Source of the DNA: an uncultured Coriobacteriales bacterium
GTDB lineage: Bacteria; Actinomycetota; Coriobacteriia; Coriobacteriales; QAMH01
DNA length: 62,795 nt
Assembly: GCA_934646835.1 (NCBI GenBank)
Contig: CAKUES010000013.1
Span: 1 to 62,795, forward strand
Direction: 5' to 3'
Below, one piece after another: positions 57,300 through 62,795 of this stretch. A model generated the notes under the pieces. That model saw nothing but the letters and a program-made list of their open reading frames with translations, was not told the origin of the DNA and made no database searches. The position numbers and the translations under genes were made by a program. Positions within the stretch are counted from its first letter, which is position 1. Each line of letters opens with the position of its first letter.

Positions 57300-57680
57300 T
57301 TGCCTACCATTAACCAGCTGGTCCGCAAGGGCCGCAAGCGCGCTGTGGATCAGTCTAAGTCCCCCGCGCTGAAGGGCAACCCGCAGAAGCGCGGCGTTTG
57401 CACTCGTGTTTACACTGCAACCCCCAAGAAGCCTAACTCCGCTCTTCGTAAGGTTGCTCGTGTCCGTCTCGTCAACGGCATGGAAGTCACCGCTTACATC
57501 CCCGGTGAGGGTCACAACCTCCAGGAGCACTCCATGGTTCTGCTCCGTGGCGGTCGTACCAAGGACCTTCCTGGTGTCCGCTACAAGATCATCCGCGGTA
57601 CGCTCGACGCAGCTGCTGTCGCAAACCGCGCACAGGCCCGTTCCCGTTATGGCGCAAAGCGCCCCAAGGATAAGAAGTAA
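57300..57680 (+). CDS. rpsL: 30S ribosomal protein S12
   Basis: A 126-residue S12, part of the decoding centre. PKKPNSALRKVARVRL keeps the Lys of the streptomycin site near 43, and RTKDLPGVRYKIIRG keeps the second near 88, so a streptomycin-sensitive form is expected. A long frame extends upstream to 57171, but the protein clearly begins at PTINQLVRKG. The start is TTG 57300, six bases after AAGGAG, an unusual start codon for a ribosomal protein. First gene of rpsL-rpsG-fusA-rpsJ. Confidence 0.95.
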   Translation: MPTINQLVRKGRKRAVDQSKSPALKGNPQKRGVCTRVYTATPKKPNSALRKVARVRLVNGMEVTAYIPGEGHNLQEHSMVLLRGGRTKDLPGVRYKIIRGTLDAAAVANRAQARSRYGAKRPKDKK

Positions 57681-57696
57681 GGGAGGTATCTAGAAC

Positions 57697-58167
57697 ATGC
57701 CCCGTCGTAATGCTGCAGTCCGTCGCGAGGTTCAGCCGGACGCTGTCTACAACAACCGCCTCGTCACCCAGCTGATCAACAAGGTCCTGCTGGACGGCAA
57801 GAAGTCCACCGCAGAGCGCATCGTCTACGGTGCCTTCGACATCGTCGCCGAGAAGACCGGCGAGGACGCTCTCTCTGTGTTCAAGAAGGCCATGGAGAAC
57901 GTTCGCCCGACCGTCGAGGTCAAGCCCAAGCGCGTTGGTGGCGCTACCTACCAGGTCCCGACCGACGTCAACAGCCGTCGTTCCACCACTCTGGCTATCC
58001 GCTGGATGGTCAACTTCTCCCGTGCCCGCAAGGAGCGCTCCATGGCAGAGCGCCTGGCAGCAGAGATCATGGACGCTGCCAACGGCACCGGTGCATCCGT
58101 CAAGAAGCGTGAGGACGTCTTCAAGATGGCAGAGTCCAACCGTGCGTTCTCTCACTACCGCTTCTAG
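57697..58167 (+). CDS. rpsG: 30S ribosomal protein S7
   Basis: A 156-residue S7 that nucleates assembly of the 30S head. It has the typical MPRRNAAVRREV start, LINKVLLDGKKSTAERIVYGA and RRSTTLAIRWMVNFSRARKERSM. It lies 16 bases after rpsL, with GGAGGTATC upstream of the start. Confidence 0.97.
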   Translation: MPRRNAAVRREVQPDAVYNNRLVTQLINKVLLDGKKSTAERIVYGAFDIVAEKTGEDALSVFKKAMENVRPTVEVKPKRVGGATYQVPTDVNSRRSTTLAIRWMVNFSRARKERSMAERLAAEIMDAANGTGASVKKREDVFKMAESNRAFSHYRF

Positions 58168-58180
58168 GGGTCGATGAGAG

Positions 58181-60298
58181 ATGGCAAAGAAGAAGATTGC
58201 TCTGCAGGACACCCGCAATATCGGCATCATGGCCCACATCGATGCCGGTAAGACCACCACTACCGAGCGCATCCTCTACTACACCGGCAAGACCCACAAG
58301 ATCGGTGAGGTTCACGAGGGCGCAGCTACCATGGACTGGATGATTCAGGAGCAGGAGCGCGGCGTTACCATTACCTCCGCAGCTACCACTTGCTTCTGGA
58401 AGTACCCCTCCGGTGCAGAGAACGGTCACGTCTACAAGATCCAGATCATCGACACCCCGGGTCACGTCGACTTCACCTCTGAGGTCGAGCGCTCCCTGCG
58501 CGTTCTCGATGGTACCGTCGCCGTTTTCGACGCTGTTGCAGGCGTTCAGCCCCAGTCCGAGACCGTTTGGCGTCAGGCTCGTCGCTACAACGTCCCGACT
58601 ATCGCCTACATCAACAAGTACGACCGCGTTGGTGCAGACTTCGAGCACGCAATCCAGACCATGAAGGATCGTCTGGGCGCAAACGCTATCGCCGCTCAGC
58701 TCCCCATGGGCGAGGAGGATCACTTCTGGGGTCTCGTCGACCTGGTCACCATGGAGGCATGGGACTTCAAGGCCGATGACAAGGGCATGACCTACCCCGA
58801 GAAGCTCGACACCATCCCCGAGGAGTTCGCTGCCAAGGCAGAGGAGATGCACCAGGCACTTCTCGATGCTGCCGCTGACTTCGATGAGGAGCTCATGGAG
58901 CTCATCCTCATGGAGGAGGAGGTCACCGTCGACCAGGTCAAGGCTGCTCTGCGTAAGGGCGTTCTCGCCTGCGAGCTCAACCTCGTCTTCGTCGGTTCTT
59001 CTTACAAGAACAAGGGCGTTCAGGAGCTGCTCGACGGCGTCGTCGACTACCTGCCCTCCCCGCTCGACGTCGAGGCTATCGTCGGTACCAACCCGGACAC
59101 CGACGAGGAGGAGTCCCGCGAGCCCGACAACAAGGCTCCCTTCTCCGCTCTGGCCTTCAAGATCATGACCGACCCCTTCGTCGGCAAGCTGACCTACCTG
59201 CGCTGCTACTCCGGCCGTCTGGACGCGGGCTCTTACGTGCTCAACTCCGTCAACGGCAAGAAGGAGCGCATCGGCCGTCTGCTCGAGATGCACTCCAACG
59301 AGCAGCATGACATCGACTACATCTCCGCAGGCGACATCTGCGCAGCTGTTGGTCTGAAGAACACCACCACCGGTGAGACCCTGTGCGATGAGGCTAACCC
59401 CATCATCCTCGAGTCCATCGAGTTCGCCGAGCCCGTTATCGACATCGCTGTCGAGCCTAAGACCAAGCAGGAGCAGGACAAGATGTCCGTCGCTCTGGCA
59501 CGCCTGGCTGAGGAGGACCCGACCTTCCGCGTCCACACTGACGAGGAGACCGGTCAGACCATCATCGCCGGCATGGGCGAGCTGCACCTCGAGATCATCA
59601 TCGACCGCCTCAAGCGCGAGTTCAAGGTCGACTGCAACACCGGCGCTCCTCGCGTTGCTTACCGCGAGAAGCCGGGTCACGAGGTCCTCAACGCCCGCGG
59701 CCTGTTCAAGCGCCAGTCCGGTGGTCGCGGCCAGTACGGCGATGCGGTCATCAACATGTACCCCGGCGAGCCCGGCAGCGGTTTTGTCTTCGAGAACAAG
59801 ATCGTCGGCGGTGTCATCCCCAAGGAGTACATCCCCAGCGTTGGCAAGGGTATCGAGGAGGCTCTCGAGAACGGCGTTATCGCTGGTTACCCGACTCTGG
59901 ACGTCCGCGTCGAGCTCATCGACGGTTCCTACCACGATGTCGACTCCTCCGAGGCTGCCTTCAAGGTTGCTGGCTCCCTCGCTATCAAGGAGGCCATGCG
60001 CAAGTCCGACCCCGTCCTCCTCGAGCCTATGATGGCCGTTGAGGTCGAGACTCCGTCCGAGTACATGGGTGACGTCATGGGCGGCATCAGCTCCCGCCGT
60101 GGCATGATCCAGGGCCAGGAGGAGCGTGGCGCAGCCATCGCCATCAAGGCTAACGTTCCGCTGTCCGAGATGTTCGGTTACGCAACCGACCTCCGTTCCA
60201 GCACTCAGGGTCGCGCAAGCTACACCATGCAGTTTGCTCAGTACGATCCCGTCCCCAAGAACGTCGCCGAAGAGATCATCGCTAAGTCCGGCAACTAG
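58181..60298 (+). CDS. fusA: translation elongation factor G
   Basis: A 705-residue GTPase that drives translocation. G1 is AHIDAGKT at 18-25, G2 includes RGVTITSA, G3 is DTPGHVDF from Asp91, and G4 is NKYD at 145-148, where most EF-G proteins have NKMD. Domain IV and V motifs (GRGQYGDA, YMGDVMGGISSRRG, LSEMFGYATDLRSSTQGRA) are normal. It starts 13 bases after rpsG. The usual next gene tuf is missing; rpsJ follows. Confidence 0.97.
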   Translation: MAKKKIALQDTRNIGIMAHIDAGKTTTTERILYYTGKTHKIGEVHEGAATMDWMIQEQERGVTITSAATTCFWKYPSGAENGHVYKIQIIDTPGHVDFTSEVERSLRVLDGTVAVFDAVAGVQPQSETVWRQARRYNVPTIAYINKYDRVGADFEHAIQTMKDRLGANAIAAQLPMGEEDHFWGLVDLVTMEAWDFKADDKGMTYPEKLDTIPEEFAAKAEEMHQALLDAAADFDEELMELILMEEEVTVDQVKAALRKGVLACELNLVFVGSSYKNKGVQELLDGVVDYLPSPLDVEAIVGTNPDTDEEESREPDNKAPFSALAFKIMTDPFVGKLTYLRCYSGRLDAGSYVLNSVNGKKERIGRLLEMHSNEQHDIDYISAGDICAAVGLKNTTTGETLCDEANPIILESIEFAEPVIDIAVEPKTKQEQDKMSVALARLAEEDPTFRVHTDEETGQTIIAGMGELHLEIIIDRLKREFKVDCNTGAPRVAYREKPGHEVLNARGLFKRQSGGRGQYGDAVINMYPGEPGSGFVFENKIVGGVIPKEYIPSVGKGIEEALENGVIAGYPTLDVRVELIDGSYHDVDSSEAAFKVAGSLAIKEAMRKSDPVLLEPMMAVEVETPSEYMGDVMGGISSRRGMIQGQEERGAAIAIKANVPLSEMFGYATDLRSSTQGRASYTMQFAQYDPVPKNVAEEIIAKSGN

Positions 60299-60329
60299 CC
60301 ACGGGCTTTGAATTTAGGAAGGAATTACG

Positions 60330-60638
60330 ATGCCTAATCAGAAGATTCGCATCCGCCTGAAGGGCTATGACCATGAGATCGTGGACCAGTCCACCAAGCT
60401 CATCGTCGACACTGCCCAGAAGACCGGCGCCCGTGTCAGCGGCCCCATCCCCCTGCCGACCGAGCGTAACCTCTACACCGTCATCAAGGGTCCCCATGTC
60501 AACAAGGACTCTCGCGAGCAGTTCGAGATGCGCACCCACAAGCGCCTGATCGACATCCTGGACCCCACGCCCAACACCGTGGACTCCCTGATGCGTCTCG
60601 ACCTCCCCGCAGGCGTCGACATCGAGATCAAGCTGTAA
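60330..60638 (+). CDS. rpsJ: 30S ribosomal protein S10
   Basis: A 102-residue S10 (NusE), also part of antitermination complexes. It shows KIRIRLKGYDHEIVDQSTKLIVDTA, SGPIPLPTERNLYTVIKGPHVNKDSREQFEMRTHKRLIDI and GVDIEIKL at the end. Normally it is the first gene of the S10 operon before rplC. Here it lies 31 bases after fusA and is followed by a terminator, so the S10 operon is interrupted at this point. Confidence 0.97.
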   Translation: MPNQKIRIRLKGYDHEIVDQSTKLIVDTAQKTGARVSGPIPLPTERNLYTVIKGPHVNKDSREQFEMRTHKRLIDILDPTPNTVDSLMRLDLPAGVDIEIKL

Positions 60639-60704
60639 GCAGCTTAGTAGCCGCAAGGCTGCATGATCTTCGATCGACTCACATGCGTGACGATTGAGAT
60701 TGAG

Positions 60705-60746
60705 AAGACCCTGTCGCCGGCAATGCCGGTGGCAGGGTCTTTTTTC
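60705..60746 (+). terminator. terminator after rpsJ
   Basis: AAGACCCTGTCGCCGG (60705-60720) pairs with CCGGTGGCAGGGTCTT (60726-60741), with two non-Watson-Crick positions, around CAATG, followed by a run of T. It closes the rpsL-rpsG-fusA-rpsJ transcript. Confidence 0.92.
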
Positions 60747-60770
60747 GTTTTGAAGACGAGGTTCTGGTTT

Positions 60771-60886
60771 CGTCATCCTGAGCGGAGCGCCGCAGGCGCG
60801 TAGTCGAAGGATCTAAACGCAGCTCAACGTTAACTCGCGTTTAGATCCTTCGACTACGCGCCTGCGGCGCTCCGCTCAGGATGACG
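60771..60886. repeat. 50-bp perfect inverted repeat, CGTCATCCTGAGC family
   Basis: Arms 60771-60820 and 60837-60886 are exact reverse complements over 50 bp around a 16-nt spacer containing AACGTT. The ends read CGTCATCCTGAGCG and CGCTCAGGATGACG. A related, less perfect copy lies at 62385-62496. Confidence 0.92.
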
Positions 60887-60912
60887 TTGATGCATGTCGC
60901 CGACAATTGAGG

Positions 60913-61048
60913 CAAACCGCTCACATTCTGACATAACTGCAACCAGTCCCGACACGATTGGGACATGTGTCCCAAATTCACCCCCTGATTTGGGACACAT
61001 GGGGCTTCCATTTCTCGCCCCCCCCCTTCGTATCATGGCCGTGAGAAA
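60913..61048 (+). promoter_or_regulatory. duplicated regulatory block, copy 1
   Basis: A 136-bp block nearly identical to 62582-62718. It contains the palindrome TTGGGACA-TG-TGTCCCAA (60958-60975), a further TTGGGACA (60990-60997) that can pair with the first as a 14-bp hairpin (60964-60977 with 60988-61001), a run of nine C (61018-61026) and TATCAT (61031-61036). It directly precedes the secreted protein gene at 61097. Confidence 0.85.
61018..61036 (+). promoter_or_regulatory. poly-C tract and -10-like box, candidate phase-variable promoter
   Basis: Nine C residues end 4 bases before TATCAT, a 5-of-6 match to the -10 box. The tract therefore lies in the spacer, and slippage would change the distance to any -35 element. 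No strong -35 hexamer is visible at 17 bp (CCATTT); TTCCAT lies at 19. The predicted start point is about 54 bases before the gene. Confidence 0.5.
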
Positions 61049-61096
61049 TGGATCGCGCACGTTGGATGCGCGCTCCACCGGGAGAAGGAGGCGGTT

Positions 61097-62218
61097 ATGA
61101 GCCAGAGAGTTATGTCCTTTAAGAAGCTTTGGATTTGGTCGGCGTCGATTCTGTGTGCCACAGCTATGGCCACTATGGCCGCACCTGGTGTACAACAGGC
61201 TTTTGGTGACACCCTTACCAACAACGGCACCGTTGACAATGTCATCGTCGACAACAACGGCCGCGTTGATGTAGTTGAGTCCAATGTCGTTCCTGACGGC
61301 AAGTATGAGTTCTCTCATCAATATGATCTACCGGATCACTACAAGACTTGGCGGTATAACGAGAAATCGACTCCTTTCACTGCGTACGCCTACGCCGATT
61401 TTATGCCGCTTGACCCAATCCCTGACTACCTTCAGTGCTGGCGCACTGACGGGAAGACCGGCGAGCGCACTTGCATTGCATCGTCAGAACTTGATTATCG
61501 TTATAAGGCAGAGCTGAACATTACTGATGAGAAGTTCGCCTTTGGCGTGAATACCAAGTACGAGATCGTCGCCGTCTCCGATTACCGCGGACTGTACAGC
61601 GTTCTCTATACCTGGAACATCAAGGGCCCGTCCTATGCTCCATACTCCGTCAAGGTTACCAAGATTAGTGACAACCAGGCTTGGGTTTACATTGACCCGA
61701 CTGAGTTCTCTGTAGGCAAGTCGACTATCGCCCTTTACTCGGGGTCCAAGAAGATCAAGACCATCAAGCCCACCTCTCCCAAGCTGTACAAGGTCGTCGT
61801 CAAGGGCAAGGGTGCCGCAAAGGCCAAGTACAAGGCCGTGGCAACTCTCAACGGTAATAGCGAAGCTGTCCCCATGACCACGAAGGCCAGCAAGGCCAAG
61901 GCCAACGTCTGGAAGAGCACTATGAAACCCTCCCTCAACGACTCTTATTGGGGTCAGGGTGCAGGCGGTCGCGCCATCAAGGTCTACTACAAGGGCAACA
62001 AGCTCTACGCGGACATCTGGATGTACAACACCTGGTATGTCAAGACCGTGAAGAACGTCAGGCACACCGTAAACGTCACGGTCGATGGCAAGTCCTACGG
62101 CAAGAAGACCGTCAAGGTCTCGAGCATGGGACCCCAGACCTCCAAGTGGTTCAAGAAGGTCTACCTCGGCAAGAAGGTCTGCGACTTGACGGGTAACGCC
62201 GGAATCGTTTCCATCTAG
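61097..62218 (+). CDS. secreted protein of unknown function
   Basis: A 373-residue exported protein. The signal peptide runs to VQQAFG before DT (about residues 1-37). The mature part is rich in Tyr, Lys and Thr, with no recognised domain. Its first part has Asn/Val-rich strands (NGTVDNVIVDNNGRVDVVE), then a beta-rich stretch with Trp and Tyr. The second half is Lys-rich (KKIKTIKPTSPKLYKVVVKGKGAAKAKYKAVATL), resembling Ig-like repeats of gut actinobacterial surface proteins. The C-terminus has no LPxTG motif or membrane helix. ATG 61097 has GGAGAAGGAGG 5 bases upstream. Base composition is less GC-rich than its neighbours. Confidence 0.8.
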   Translation: MSQRVMSFKKLWIWSASILCATAMATMAAPGVQQAFGDTLTNNGTVDNVIVDNNGRVDVVESNVVPDGKYEFSHQYDLPDHYKTWRYNEKSTPFTAYAYADFMPLDPIPDYLQCWRTDGKTGERTCIASSELDYRYKAELNITDEKFAFGVNTKYEIVAVSDYRGLYSVLYTWNIKGPSYAPYSVKVTKISDNQAWVYIDPTEFSVGKSTIALYSGSKKIKTIKPTSPKLYKVVVKGKGAAKAKYKAVATLNGNSEAVPMTTKASKAKANVWKSTMKPSLNDSYWGQGAGGRAIKVYYKGNKLYADIWMYNTWYVKTVKNVRHTVNVTVDGKSYGKKTVKVSSMGPQTSKWFKKVYLGKKVCDLTGNAGIVSI

Positions 62219-62273
62219 ACGTTAGCTGGTCAAGCGAGAACGCTGGGAACCAGCGTTAGGGAAGTTCTCCCGG

Positions 62274-62307
62274 AGGGCGGTGCGTGCAAAGCGCACCGCC
62301 CTTTTTC
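62274..62307 (+). terminator. terminator after the secreted protein gene
   Basis: AGGGCGGTGCG (62274-62284) pairs with CGCACCGCCCT (62292-62302) around TGCAAAG, followed by TTTTCT. A smaller hairpin (AACGCTG-GGAAC-CAGCGTT, 62239-62257) precedes it. Confidence 0.9.
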
Positions 62308-62384
62308 TATGTACTCCGTTTGGGATGGCAAGGCACCAGCTTTCAGTCCTTATCGTGTCACTGTCACACAGTGGATACGCGTAT

Positions 62385-62496
62385 CGTCATCCTGAGCGAA
62401 GGCCGAAGGCCGTAGTCGAAGGATCTAGATGCGACTCAACGTTGAGCTGCGTCTAGATCCTTCGACTCCGGCCTTCGACCTTTGCTCAGGATGACG
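62385..62496. repeat. imperfect long inverted repeat, CGTCATCCTGAGC family
   Basis: A 112-bp palindromic element related to 60771-60886. It has the same ends (CGTCATCCTGAGC and GCTCAGGATGACG), the shared GTCGAAGGATCTA and a central CAACGTTG, but several mismatches between the arms. It follows the terminator of the secreted protein gene. Confidence 0.88.
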
Positions 62497-62581
62497 AAAA
62501 CGTTGATCTTCATAATCCGCATCCGTGGTGACACCGAGCCCCCTCTATGTTGGTCACTTTGTCACTGGTACACATTGGCTA

Positions 62582-62718
62582 CAAACCACTCACAATCCGA
62601 CATAACTGCAACCAATACCGACACGATTGGGACACATGTCCCAAATTCACCCCCTGATTTGGGACACATGGGGCTTCCATTTCTCGCCCCCCCCCCTTCG
62701 TATCATGGCCGTGAGAAA
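62582..62718 (+). promoter_or_regulatory. duplicated regulatory block, copy 2 (10 C)
   Basis: Second copy of the block at 60913-61048, one base longer because its C run has ten residues (62687-62696). The palindrome reads TTGGGACA-CA-TGTCCCAA (62627-62644) with the two central bases inverted. TATCAT lies at 62701-62706. Similarity ends at GTGAGAAA (62718). The last 77 bases of the window show no start codon with a ribosome binding site, so the controlled gene, if any, lies beyond the end. Confidence 0.82.
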
Positions 62719-62795
62719 GTAAGCGCTCAATAATCCGCAACTGGCATCTGACCTCCCGGTCCTCCATCATCTTGCTGCAGTGAATCAGCGCGATC

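Noticed and set aside
62719..62795. Start of a second secreted protein gene after regulatory copy 2
   Set aside because: Similarity to copy 1 ends at GTGAGAAA; the remaining bases lack the GGAGAAGGAGG site and any convincing start.

Overview
The window is a 62.8 kb chromosomal segment, GC-rich and with dense actinobacterial housekeeping genes. Gene content and protein style suggest a gut-type Coriobacteriia (Collinsella/Olsenella-like): a YlxR-NusA-IF2 cluster, a truB-ribF fusion, anaerobic NrdDG, tandem Trk-type transporters, and a B-type RNA polymerase with long acidic tails. The genus is inferred from style only; the 16S gene is not in the window.

Layout. 1-700: the 3' end of a 5S rRNA, its terminator, and an unusual array of five 63-bp hairpin repeats in front of leuS. 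3.4-13.3 kb: a translation/transcription operon, rimP-nusA-rnpM-infB-rbfA-nrnA-truB::ribF-dnaG, followed by the primary sigma gene rpoD. 14.7-16.6 kb: tRNA genes (CAT on +, then Gly-Cys-Gly-Gly on -, then Val on +) with clear promoters and terminators. 16.6-21.1 kb: rnd, xseA-xseB and ackA. 21.2-28.8 kb: arginine biosynthesis, argCJBDF-argR plus argG, behind a promoter with candidate ArgR sites and a leader hairpin. 29.2-33.8 kb: a repeated K+ transporter module, TrkH fused to an OB-fold domain, then a 45-residue membrane peptide, a second TrkH, and a separate membrane-anchored OB-fold protein. 33.8-42 kb: rsgA, nrdD-nrdG behind tandem NrdR-type boxes, mobA, a His/Cys-rich heavy-metal exporter, and an HtrA protease. 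42.3-46.6 kb: an OmpR-type regulator (-), then coaX, a soluble Cys-rich histidine kinase, an M29 aminopeptidase and a YfcE-like phosphoesterase (+). 46.7-48.5 kb: a secreted subtilisin. 48.7-60.6 kb: rpoB-rpoC, then rpsL-rpsG-fusA-rpsJ. 60.7-62.8 kb: palindromic repeats and a secreted protein gene behind a poly-C promoter region that is duplicated downstream.

Most notable observations. (1) The beta' subunit ends in a helix-hairpin-helix segment resembling the RNA polymerase alpha C-terminal domain, with the DNA-binding Arg/Asn/Gly/Lys/Glu positions retained. (2) A 136-bp regulatory block with a TTGGGACA palindrome and a poly-C tract next to a -10-like box occurs twice, with 9 C in one copy and 10 C in the other, the hallmark of a phase-variable switch. 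(3) The TrkH/OB-fold module occurs in fused and split forms side by side. (4) NusA carries a C-x9-C-x10-C-x2-H tail. (5) Intergenic regions hold several families of structured repeats, including a hairpin family whose stem changes by compensatory substitutions.

All calls rest on reading the sequence; no database search was run. Long open frames antisense to leuS, infB, rpoB/rpoC and others are treated as shadows caused by codon bias.
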